DNA of 64,000 nt, taken from the NCBI GenBank assembly GCA_001692895.1, contig KV748222.1:960683-1024682 (forward strand). Reading direction: 5' to 3'. This stretch comes from Cenococcum geophilum 1.58 (Eukaryota > Ascomycota > Dothideomycetes > Gloniales > Gloniaceae). The translations under genes were made by a program, and so were the position numbers. This document shows positions 19,990-31,087 of this stretch, piece by piece. The notes under the pieces are model-generated. The model was not told where the DNA came from, did not search any database, and was given only the letters and a program-made list of their open reading frames with translations. Every line of letters begins with the position of its first letter. The stretch's first letter is position 1.

Positions 19990-20678
19990 TCACCGTTGCC
20001 TCTCCACCGTTTTCTCCACCCCCTCCATCTCCTCCGCCTCTACCCCCGCCCCCGCCCCCGCCTGTCCCGAACCACCACCCGCATACCCTAGCACGTCCGC
20101 CACAGTCTCCAATATCTCCATCAGCTCCTCTTCGCCGAACCGCGTGCTCGCCTCCTCGATAATGACCTCCAGCTCCGCCAAGTTCTTCGGTCGCAGATTG
20201 AACAGCATCACGTATTCCGCCTTCGTGATGCGATATTTAGGCGCCAGCCGCGCGAAGAGCGAGGACGACGAGGTGAGGGCCGAGGCGTTGTAGGGGTCCG
20301 TCAGGGGGGCGTTGGGGCGGCGGAGGTAGGTCAGGGTCTGCGGGCGGGTTAGGCATCCTGCAACGCCAATGGTAGGGTCGGGATATGGCTGCGGAGAGAT
20401 GGTGGGAGGGGAGTGGAGAGCTTGGAGAGGGAAGGGGGAAGGGGAAGGAAGGGGAAAAGGGAGGACGGCCTACGTCTTTCATGATGATCTTGAGATTGTC
20501 CGGTTTCTTCCGCGCGCGCCCTTCGCCGTCTGCACCGCTGTATTCGGCGTCTAGCTCTAGGAGGTGCGTGAGCACTTCGTAGTTTGTTAGGACGGCGGAT
20601 TGGGATTCCAGGATCTGGGGTTAATGTTGATTAGCACAAGCTGAGGACTCGTCTGGGGTTAGGTGGCCTGACCTTCAT
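19990..20678 (-). CDS. RPC9: RNA polymerase III subunit RPC9 (Rpc17/CGRP-RCP)
   Basis: I model three exons: 20678-20673 (only ATG AAG), 20614-20474 and 20337-19990. Introns are 58 nt and 136 nt, and the second has a CCTAAC branch site 10 nt before its CAG. The product is 164 residues. The N-terminus MKILESQSAVLTNYEVLTHL is the diagnostic Rpc17 start, and TYLRRPNAPLTDPY and YRITKAEYVMLFNLRPKNLAELEVIIEE match the HRDC-like domain. Rpc17 pairs with Rpc25 as the Pol III stalk and contacts TFIIIB (Brf1) for initiation. The C-terminus is a Gly- and Glu-rich tail unlike yeast. The microexon is supported because both the yeast and the expected fungal proteins begin MK and the splice keeps frame. Confidence 0.9.
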
Positions 20679-21808
20679 TTTTTTAAATAAGATTTATCGA
20701 ATTGCGCCTTTATGTGGGGCTTGAGAACGGAGAAGATCGATGAGGTTGTCCCCGATTCTGTAAAATAACATTAGGGTAAAGAATTTGACTATAGGAAGGC
20801 GAAGTGACATGAGTAGCTAAAGGAAGGGATTTTGGAGGCATAGAGGTTAGGGGGTTGACGGAAAGAATGGGTGTAGGGGGTAGGCGGAGAGTATTTTATA
20901 TACTAATGAAAATGTTTTATTTCGGAAGTTGCTAATGGAAAGTTTTATTCGAATGAGACTTTAAAGCACCGAAAAAGACTTTGATATTTATTTGCTAGCA
21001 AGAATACATACGATACGGTCTACTACGAGGTTTCAAAACCGAGATAGGATAAAAACGAAGAATAAACTTGAAAAGTATTGAGACAAGGAGCCTTACCAGC
21101 ATTCGCAGTTGGAGGTTATTGGTAACACCCACACAATGACGTTTAATGGCACTGGAACTAGTGCTGAAATGTGTACCCCTACAACTTATGCCTTCTAGAG
21201 ACAAAAAGTTACTATAGAAGAGATTAAGAGCAGAAGTTGAAGAGGGCTAGGAACTATTTCATCCCAATTAGACTTAAGAATCAGTGTTCCTTGGCATTCC
21301 TTGGCATGTCGCTTGTCAAGCTAATCATTCAATTTCGAAGAAATATTAAGCGGTATGAGCTGTAGCTGTAGAGACAGTTTCAAGACTCATTTATAAAGTT
21401 GTTTATATTTGTCTTTGAAATTTATTTGCGTTCGATGTATATTCAAGAGTGTATGCGCCAATATTCTTACTTTGATCGAATTTAACTTATTCTGTCGTTT
21501 CTATAAATAAGAAGTACAAGAAGATAATTGAGGGTTTAGCATGCTCAAATAGGCAGCGTACACCAAAAAAACCCGTATAAATAACATATATACACAAACA
21601 CAACACCAGGGTATCCCAAGCCGCGATGCCAAAACTCCCCCCTACACAAACTGTCATCATCCAATACTTCTACCCCCTTAACACACCACTAACCCACCCA
21701 CCTCTCCAACCTCCTCTCTAACCCTCATCCAGCCCACCCACCTTCCACCTCCACCTCCACCTCCACCTCCCCAACCCCCTCTCACCTCCACTCCTCTCCT
21801 TTCCCCTC
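20679..21808. other. Intergenic 1.1 kb with AT-rich core and CT-rich end
   Basis: The part next to RPC9 is its promoter. Positions 20880-21560 are AT-rich without clear terminal repeats and may be old repeat debris. Positions 21600-21808 are C/T-rich, with a CCACCT microsatellite at about 21743-21770, the 3' flank of the glycosyltransferase gene. I see no gene. Confidence 0.5.
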
Positions 21809-23318
21809 CTACCACAACCCCTCCCACACCTCCCCCCACGCCTCAAACCCAAACGCCCACGTACTCCGCATATTCACAACCTCATTTCCCCGGCTCGACA
21901 CCAACCCCACATGCTGCAGCACCTGCGGCGCAACCGCAAACCGATCCCACCCATCCCGATCTGCAAACTCCTCAATCAGCGAGTCCGTCTGGCCATGGCC
22001 GCGCTCCTCCAGATACCCCAGCAACGGCGGCACGGCATCGCGCGGGAAAACCAGGCCCTGCGTGCAGCAGCCGTAGCGGTTCATCTTGACGACGCCGCGG
22101 AGGGGGCGGAGAGAGTAGGGCCCGATCATGTAGAGGAGGGCCGTGAAGGCTGGGAAGGTGAGAGCGGCGAGGACGGCGAGGGCGGGGGCGTTAAGGTGGG
22201 GGCGGGTTTGCGGGAGGAGGCGGCGGAGGGTGAGGAGGCTGGCGAGGCTGAGGGCGGAGGTGAGGAGGAGGGCGAGCGGGAGGTGGGCGTACCAGAAGTC
22301 GGTGGGCTGCCACATCAGGCTGGTTTCGGTGTAGAAGAGGCGCAGGTAGAGCCAGGAGAGCGGGGTGTGGGCGTCGGAGGGGAGGATGGAGCGGACGAGG
22401 GGCGGTGGGGTAGTCGAGAGCGTGGTGAGGGCGTGGAGCGTGCGGCGGAGCCAGTGGCGTGCGAAAATGATGTCGTCTTCGAAGATGGCGACGTAGGGCG
22501 CTGAGGTAGCCATGCAGCGCTGCAGGGTATACTTGTAGTCGCTGCGGAGAGGTGGTTAGTGAGGGGGCTAGGGAGACCACAGCCACGGTGTTGTACTGCG
22601 CGCCCGTATATCGCTGCTACCGAGATGCTAGGACCTAGGGCAGATGGAGGGTAGAGGTAGGTAGGTGGTAGGAAACTCACAAGACGCCCTTGACGTAGTA
22701 ATTCCGCTTCTCCTCTGCCTCCCGCACGCGCGCAAGGTCCGCATCGCTGATCTTGTACGGCTCTGCAGCATCCACAACCCGTCGCAGCCACGGCTCCTGC
22801 CAGCTTGGGTGCTTGTCCGGCTGCGTGTCCGCGAACAGCACGAACAAGTACAGCTGCTCCCGCTCCTGGTCCGTCAGGCCTTCCAGCATCGAGCCCACCG
22901 CTTCGGCGAAGTAGTTCGTCTCGCGCGCTACGGTTACGAAGGCGGCACAGAGGACAGGTTCTGCTCCCGCTAGCTTGAATGTCCTCTTTCCTCCTGCTCC
23001 TCCGGCTCCTGTCGCATCCGCATCCTCAATTGTTGTGTTCGCGGCACCGAGATATTCTTGTGCCCGGCTCCGCTGTAATAGGCTGTAGTGCAGGTCGTAG
23101 ACTCTTTCGCTGCGGAAGAATGCGGAGTGGGGATCTCGCCAGAAGGCGTGGGAGCAGTAGGAGAACGCGAGGAAGTAGGCGAGAAGGGAGGCGAGAAGTG
23201 CGCGGAGGGCAGGGGCGAGCGGGCCAGTTTGCAGGTGCCGAACCAAGAGGCGCTGGAGGAGCTTGAGGCGATGCAAGCGGCCAGGGAGGAGCATGGTTGG
23301 GGGGGTCGGTATGCACAT
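21809..23318 (-). CDS. PGAP4/TMEM246-like glycosyltransferase (GPI-glycan side-chain enzyme family)
   Basis: I model two exons: 23318-22681 and 22541-21809. The intron is 139 nt (GTGAGT...CGCAG) and the product 456 residues. An N-terminal membrane anchor (about 38-60, LRALLASLLAYFLAF) precedes a GT-A-like domain with VAIFEDDIIFARHW (EDD metal site, about 228-241). Two closely spaced membrane segments (about 297-315 and 330-352) are inserted inside the transferase domain. The domain resumes with MNRYGCCTQGLVFPR and TDSLIEEFADRDG, and ends with VLQHVGLVSSRGN and WAFGFEAW. A tandem membrane hairpin inside the GT-A fold is the hallmark of PGAP4, the Golgi enzyme that adds GalNAc to the GPI core in mammals. 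Donor specificity in fungi is not shown by the sequence. The start could also be the Met at MLLPGRLHR. Confidence 0.85.
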
Positions 23319-24162
23319 GTGCTTGAGAGCTCCAAGTTCTGGGTTTTGAAGGTTAATAGATCAGCCGCGTGGATCGGCGCTAGCCATGCTTAATTGGTCT
23401 GTTAATTCTCCGATAGGCGTGCGGTGTGAAAGGTGTATAAGGTGTATTAGCCGTGTGTGAGGGGACTTTGTGGACAGGGGGCTATAAGGCACGATTGTAG
23501 GAACAGGATAGATTGTGGAGAAGACGAATCCTTGAGGAGGTGAGGCCTCTGGGATCGGAGAGACTATATACTACGGGAAAGTGCCGGGTGTCCAGGGGTT
23601 GTCCTGAGGGCAACCCGAGGTATACCGCAATAATATCCCTTATATTACCCCCCCTCTTATAGTCGGCCCCTAATCGCCATTACCTTATAGTAAAGGGAGA
23701 TTATGTCACACGGGAATGCAGGTGTATGGTGGTGTGAGGACTCCATAAGGTGGAGTAGTCTCAAAGGATGAGAATATATACAACAGGCGAAAGCAATCAC
23801 GTGATCTCAGGAAGCTCCTGTGGATGTCCACGTACCCCCCCCCCTACCAACAGATTATTAAGGGCTTATCCCAGAAGGGGTTTAGAAAGATATTAATATA
23901 CTACTATATATAATCTAGCCACCCAACCCCTACTTTAAGCTTCTAAAAAACCTTAATAAGAAAAATATATAGCTAGAGAAAAGACGCGGCGACCGCTAAA
24001 AGACCTATTAGAAGCCTGCTAAAAGTATCCAGTGTCACGGGACACTCCCGTAACACCTTATACACGTCCACCTATTTCCACCGACTCAGCAACCAGAGAC
24101 CGACCACGAGACAGCAATCTAATAGCAATCTGCGGCAATCTAACGGCAACCTGCCGCATTCT
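23319..24162. other. Transition from genic DNA into the AT-rich repeat island
   Basis: The first 250 bases are the glycosyltransferase promoter. From about 23580 CpA becomes rare and TA-rich strings dominate. A C9-10 homopolymer lies near 23836. From 24032 (TGTCACGGGACACTCCC) the sequence looks like the start of an LTR or leader that is interrupted by the gypsy element at 24168. No host gene is seen. Confidence 0.5.
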
Positions 24163-24167
24163 GCTAT

Positions 24168-24354
24168 TGTTACAGTGCTGCAATAAAGTAGACTAAATAA
24201 CTACGTTGTGGTATGAAGAGGGGAAGAAGGTGGAAAGGGGGTATTATATATAAATAGTAGGGCCGGCCGCCAAGTCGCTAGTGGTGGGCCAGCTAATAGT
24301 AGGAAATAGTACAAGACAGTATAAAACAGTATGCGCTAGGTTAGTGCCGTAATA
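24168..24354 (-). repeat. LTR of gypsy copy A (3' LTR in element orientation)
   Basis: The 187-bp LTR contains the conserved block GGGCCGGCCGCCAAGTCGCT. It matches the other three LTRs of this family in the window (30896-31082, 37482-37668, 44209-44395). Confidence 0.92.
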
Positions 24355-24486
24355 GTACTCCTCTCCCCTAAATAGTTTAGTCCCTAAACCAAATAGATAA
24401 CTTAAAAATAGGCAGTGTATGGGGTTGCCTATTTTTTACTGTAAAGATATTAGTTCCGCTTACCGCCCTTAACTAAGCTAATAGTG

Positions 24487-24511
24487 ATTTTCTATACCGG
24501 GTATAGAAAAT
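24487..24511. repeat. Perfect 11-bp inverted repeat in the gypsy 3' region
   Basis: ATTTTCTATAC and GTATAGAAAAT flank a CGG loop. The same structure occurs in copy B at 37801-37825, so it belongs to the family. It lies about 130 bp inside the 3' LTR in element orientation. Confidence 0.85.
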
Positions 24512-27500
24512 CCTAATTAGTTAGTCCAGTAAGTAAGGTTGGTAGAACTCTATACCGCCACCTAAATTAATCCGCGTGGCATTTCTTAGCGAGAATTTGG
24601 CTAATTAAATAACTTTAACCGCCGATCGAAGTTCTATAACATTTTAACCACTATAAATTTTAATACGGTGGTCGACCGCGACCTTAGCGTAACTTTTCCT
24701 TATCTTATACCTAGTTTAGGGGTCCTGGCTTCTTAGGGTATTACTTATAAAAGCGCTATATAGCTTATTTATAACCCTTTAGGTCTTCCTTTAGCTGCTA
24801 GGTTATATCCTTATAATATTTCTATTTAATCTTATAAGTTAGGCCCTAGGGGTCTTTATTATATATATTAAGGATTTTCTTAAACTCCTATTTGTCTTCT
24901 ATATTGCCGTTATTATCTCTCTCTATTACTTATCCTTGTATATTATAACGCTTTATAGTATTAATATTTACTTAGCTAGGGATCTCTTTAGTAGCTTAAA
25001 GGCGGACCTTAGATATATAAAAGGATTTATTTACTTAGATATAGTCTGGGAGGTCTACTATAACTACCCCTTAGTATACTGCGAGTACGGGGTATAGGCC
25101 GTCCCATTTATCGTCCTATTTCTTCTTAGGTTTATTTATCTTTATATTTTTTAAGCTAATTATAACTATATTGCCTTTGTAGAATAATGCGCTCTTATCC
25201 CTATAGGTATTAGTATTATCTTTATAGCGTTACTATAAAATCCGGGCTAGGGCCTTAAGCTATATTAATATCCGCTTAAAGCGGTTGGCTATAAAGTCTA
25301 CGCGGAAGAACTCCTTCTTTACTTATACTAATAGTGTTAATAGGTAGGGGCCAGTAGGCTTAATTCTAAGGCGAGGGTTAAAGCTATAGTTTATAAAAAA
25401 TAGGGAGATACCTATACTCTTATTAACTTAGTTATTCATAGCAAACTTAGTAAGTAGTAGGTAGTTAACTTAGTTGTCCTATATAAAGCTAATAAAAGTA
25501 TAGAGGTATTTATTTACGGCAGCGTTAATAATTTTAGTTTAACTATCTGTTTCTAGGTGCTAGGCTAAGCTTAGTTACAAGATTGTTTTAAGGCGTTTAC
25601 TTAGTTATTGCCAAAAGTCGCTAATAAATTGTATGCTGTAATTGGAGATAATTGTGCTTAGTGCACCGTGGAGCTTATATACGTTATTAACAAAGCTATT
25701 AACTAGCTCCTTTATTAAGAGTCCTATTACTAGGATAAGGTATTATATTTTAGTTAGGCGGTCTATAATAATANGGATATATTTATATNCCTTNCNNTAG
25801 CGTNAGTATACNNGNAGCGTTATAATATAGTTAATTAAGATATCGGTCTACAGGCGGGNAGGNAATTTTAGTAGCTTTAGGAAACCGGGCGGGGCAGAAT
25901 AGGGGGTTTTAGTATAAAAGTATAGGGCATAGTCTTTAATAAAGGTAGCCGTAAACTGGGAGATTCCTAGCTACTAGTATATTTGGTTTAAGAGGTTAAG
26001 AGTCTTAACCTAGCTAGGGTAATTAGCGGGGCCACTACTATAAGAGCGATAGGTAACTTTTAGGTGGAGGTCTAGGGCGTTAAGGATAAAGAGACGTTGG
26101 CGGAAGTAGATCTATCTATTAATAATACTATATTCTAACTTATCGCAATAAAGTAGTTTCCTAATTTTCTTTAGTTAATGGCGAGCTTTCTAATTATATA
26201 GGGCTGCTACTATATCTCTTATAAGTTCGTTCTCCTAGTATCCTAGCTAGATTAACTTATTTAGTGACTTTTTAGCTATTTTAGGGTCTAGAGCGGCTAT
26301 AAACTCCGCGTTATTAGAGTTACGGGACTTATATAGTAATTTTTCTAAGATTATAGGGTTAACTTTCTAGGGCGGTATAACAACTTAGGCTTAGTAGCAG
26401 AGGCGTTTATTATTAGCGTCCTTAAGCCTTATTCCTAGTAGCCGGCTTAGGGCGTTAAGGAGCGTGGCTTTGCTACTAGGTCTATATATAATTATAAAGT
26501 TAAACTATAAAAGAAACTCTGCCTACTAGACTTAGCGCTAGTTTAGCTACTTAGTAGTTATAAACGTCTATAGGTTCTTATAGTTAGTAATAATTTTAAA
26601 CAGCTCCTTAGTCCCTTATAGCTTAGGATACTATTCCTTTAAAGCCTTAATAATAGCTAAGAGTTCTTTATTATAGATTTTATAGTTATACTTTAGCGTA
26701 AAGTGCTTTACAGAGAAGAATACGACCAGTTTTAATTTTCTGTTATTATTATACTGGGAAAGGACTCCGCCAGAAGCCTAATTTAATACATCTATCTCTA
26801 CCACTGTTTTTTTCGTATAGTTATAGTATATTAGTACTAGTGCTAAAGTAAAGGCTCCCTTAAGGGCCTTAAATAATTTAGCTTGTTCTAGTCCTTATAA
26901 CTATCTAATATTCTTCTTTAGAAGTTTTATTATAGGTATAGCGATAGCAGAGTAGCCTTGAATAAATTATTAGTAGAAGTTCGCAAAGCCAAGAAATTAT
27001 TATAGTTCTTTAATTAATGTCGGGTTCTTCTATTTCTATAAGGCCTATACCTTCTTAGGGTCTATAGTTATACTATTAGTTAAGATAATTAAGCCAAGGT
27101 ATTTTATTTTAGTAGAGTAGAACTTAGACTTATTAATATTAATCTAAAGTCTAGCATTGCCGAGTCTTTAGATAACTTTATTTATATACTTAATATACTT
27201 AGCGCGTGTTTTAGAAAAGATAAGGACGTTATTAAGGTAGGCAGTGTAGTAGTCGTTAAGGGCGTTATATAGAATATAGTTAATATAGTTTTAAAATATA
27301 GCGGGTGCGTTATAGAGGCTAAATAGTATAACTAGTATTTTATAGAGTCTGAACCGGGTAATAAATACTATAAGCTATTTATAGCCCTCCGCAATCCGGA
27401 TCTAGTTAAACGTAGCAATTATATTAAGTTTAGTAAAGTACTTAGCACTATAGAGTGCGTTAAGTGTCTCGCGGATTAGTAGCAGTAGGTATTAATTCTT

Positions 27501-30500
27501 AATAGTAACTATATTTAGGCCTCGGTAGTCGTAGTAGATTTATATACTACTACTAGGCTTAGTAGCGAGGAGGAGTAATACGGCAGCTAGTAAGGTCGAT
27601 TCGCGGATAAAACCCTTATCTAGCATCTTATTAATCCACTTCTTTACACACCTAAGTTTAGTAGGTGAGAGTGGTCTATTTTTATAATACGGGGCCTAGT
27701 TTCTAGGGGTAATCTTAATTTTATGGTCCTATAGTTGGTAAGGGGGCAGCTTATCTACGTTTTTAGGGAGGAAGTGCTTAATATATTTACTAAACTCCTT
27801 TAGTAGGCGTTATAGAATNTCTTCNNNGGTTAATCCNGGTTTNCCTTTTAGNAATTTTTNAANATTAGTGTTAACTATCTTCTAACGTAAAAGCTCGGGT
27901 TTAGTTTTTAGATTTATCTTAAGGAAGTTATAGAAATAAAAGGGGAGCACTTTACAGGCTTCCTTTATCGTATAGTTGCCTTCTACTAGTTAGTAGAAAG
28001 ACCTTTCTAATAGGTTCGGTACTTCTATTAGGCCTATAGGCAGCTCTTTAAGCAGCTATTAGTACTTATCTTATTTAACTAGTTCTACTAACTCCGCCAT
28101 ATAGATCCTTATTACCTTTACGTCTTTTTATTTATAGAACTGGGTGAAATTAATAGCATAAGTGCATTTAATATTATCTAGGTTAGGGCGTATCTAGTTC
28201 TTTAGTGCTATAGCTAGGCTAGCACAGCTTAGTTGGCCCAGGGGGGCGGAAATAAGGCGGCGGCCCTATACGGTACGCGCGGGAGATAGGTATAAGGTTA
28301 GGCGTTACGGTGGCGCGGTTTCTATTATCCGGGTTTTAGTAGTTCTATAGCCAGTCCTTACTATAACGCGAGCTATAGTATACGTATATAGTATATAGCT
28401 TAATTCCAGGTATTAGGCTAGGCGGCTAGGGTTTAAATAGTACCTAAGTTAGGGTTAGATTCTTTATAGTGGCAGCGTAAAGCGGACCTTCTTCCTTAGT
28501 CTCGGCAGGGCTAGCTAGCCTATTATTTTAGTCTTAAGTGCTAGGGTAGTCCAGTCTTCTACTATCTCGTTTCTTTACAGTTATATAGGCTCTCCTTTAT
28601 TAGGAACGTCTTCTACTATTAGGGCTTTATATATAGTTCTAGGCACTAGGCTTAGTAGTGCTAAGTATCTATATAGGGCGTCCCTACTAACGTCGGCTAT
28701 CCCCTACGGGAGGCAGTACTTAGAGTAGTAGTCTAAGTCAAAGTAGATCTTAAGTTTCCTAAAGCTAAGACAGGGCTTATGCTTCTAAAGCTAGGGCATA
28801 CCTAAGATAATTAGGGTAGTGGGCGAGAGTTTAGTAACAAAAAAGAGCATAGCTTTAGTATGGAGGCCAATTAATATTTAGGTGGTAAAGTAGTCCGTAA
28901 TAAGCGAAGTTAGGATACTATCTGCGAGGTATAGTAGCCTAGGTACTAGCAGCTTCTTAGTTATAACGTTATACTTTCTTATAATAGACTCTGCATTAGT
29001 AAATGCTATTATAGTACTACTGGAGTCCACTAGGCTTACTATATTAATATAAACTTAGGGGTATAGGTTACGTAATAAGGAGAGTTAGGTTTAAATAAAG
29101 ATTAATTTCTTATTACTATTTACTAATCTAAGATTAAGTAGCAGTTTACTAATAGAAAGGACTAATTAATCTAGTAATAGGGACCTAATCTTTTTATCTT
29201 CCTCCTTATATAGTTTAGACCCTTAAACGCAACTTAGTTTAAGGGTTTACCTTTTAATAACTAGGGTATAGGGCTGTCTTAGTGGGGTGGTCTAGTGTCC
29301 ATCTAACTAGCAGTATTAGTCTTAGTTTCAGTCGGGGTATAAGAAGATAATACCTCGCCGACAATATGGCTGTGTTTATATTCGCTAGCATAAAGTCGCT
29401 AATATTAGGCATTGTTAACGGGTTAAGCTCCTATATAGGGTATAGTTTAAAGTAACTAAGCTATAAGGTTAAAGGGGGGGGGTTATCTACCATGGCTATA
29501 ATAGGCTCCGTAGTTGCCGCGTCTATAATAGACTTTATAGTTGCCGCGTCCGCGGTTATTAGTTTACGTTATTTAATAGGGTGGCATTAGGACTAGGTTT
29601 ACTATCTTAGCGGGGTTATAGGCATTCTTTTAGTGGCTGGGCAGGCCATAGGCAAGGTATAGTCTATTATTAACGCGGCGCTTACGCTCTATATCTAAGA
29701 TTTTATTAAGGTCTATAGGTTTTTTAGTTACTACTAGGGTCGGGGTTAATATAGGGGTAGGGGCTTAGGTAGGTAGGCAGTAGTTAGCGTTCTTCTTAAG
29801 GTTGGCTTAGTATATATAGTTTACAAGGTTCTTAGCGAATACGTCTATCTACTTACTCTAACCTATATAGTCGCTATTATTAATTTTATAGGCAAGTTTA
29901 AGTACCAGCTCTTTCATCTTTGGAGAGATAAACTTTTAGAGTAGGTCCACCTTTTATTTATTTGTCTTCTTAGCGCGGACTATTAGCTTATTAAGCTCTC
30001 CCTTCCANNACTAGTAATTACNCTCGCCNTAGGGGAAATNGTTAAGCTTATTCTTTANNACCTAGGTTATNTTAAGGACCTTATAGTAGGCAGTAAGGTC
30101 TTTAAGCATATCTTCCTTAGTAGGCCATTTCCACGCAGATATATTATTTGGGTTCTTATATATAAGCTCTAAGCCCTACTTAATAAACTTATAGGCCTTA
30201 TCCTTTAGTATGTCCGAGATATAAAGGATCTGGGACTAAACTATATTAAAGTAGTCCTAGTCCCGGTTAAAGACTCCCTTAATCTTAATGTGCTAGGTCT
30301 TAAAATTAGCTTATCGTTCTAATAGGGTGCCTTTTCTACTAAATATTGGCGGGTCTTTAGATCTCTGTTTTTTCTACTAAGTTGCTACCGTTGTTATAGG
30401 GGTTAATTATTTTAGAACGGTGATAGTCTCTACCTAAGAGTTAATAGTTCCTATCTAGGAAGCGATAAGGGCACTAAGGTTTTTATTAGCTTTCTTATTG

Positions 30501-30895
30501 GTAGTATTTGTATTATATATACACTATAATCCTACTTTAATATTATTAAGGAACTCATTAGTATAGTTAATAAGGGTAAGGTAAGCTTTACTAGGCTTAA
30601 AGGTCTTAGGGTACGGTGGGGAGCGGCGGATTGTCTATGCGATATTAGGGTATATTTCTATAAAGAGGTCTATAAAGACATCGCGGGGGTTCTAGGTTTT
30701 AGTTATTTCGGCGTCGTTAGTATTGCCTATTTAGGCGCTAGGTAAAAACTAAGGATCGTTCTAGGACTATGCTAGGGACGTATTGGTTTCAGCAGAGGCA
30801 TACGTAGGTCGCAATTGCTCTAGGGTAAAGGTTAATTAGCTAGGGTACAAGGAGTCAGTAATCGCGATAGGGCGCAAATTAAAGATACCACAAAC

Positions 30896-31082
30896 TATTA
30901 TAGTACTATAATAAAGTAGACTAAATAACTACGTTATAGTATAAAGAGGGGAAGAAGGTAGAAAGGGGGTATTATATATAAATAGTAGGGCCGGCCGCCA
31001 AGTCGCTAGTAGTAGGCCAGCTAACAGTAGGAAACAGTACAAGATAGTATAAAACAGTATGCGCCAGGTCAGTGCTGTAACA
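30896..31082 (-). repeat. LTR of gypsy copy A (5' LTR in element orientation)
   Basis: This LTR is 187 bp, the same length as its partner. It is bordered on the right by the GCTAT duplication. Confidence 0.92.
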
Positions 31083-31087
31083 GCTAT

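Larger units (their letters stand above)
24168..31082 (-). mobile_element. Ty3/gypsy LTR retrotransposon fossil, copy A (full length, broken)
   Basis: The element is 6915 bp, flanked by the 5-bp target duplication GCTAT (24163-24167 and 31083-31087). Two 187-bp LTRs bracket a gag-pol region on the minus strand. A reverse-transcriptase palm region is recognisable near 27050-27330, integrase lies toward lower coordinates, and gag-like sequence sits toward the right LTR. The whole copy is riddled with RIP changes, with dozens of breaks, and is long dead. LTR divergence is all C-T/G-A type, so it cannot date the insertion. Scattered unresolved bases occur near 25774-25863, 27819-27864 and 30008-30071. 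It was inserted into an older element whose remains lie on both sides. Confidence 0.93.

Noticed and set aside
21911-22504. 197-codon plus-strand frame opposite the glycosyltransferase
   Set aside because: Gly/Glu/Arg/Val-rich antisense shadow of the GC-rich coding exon.
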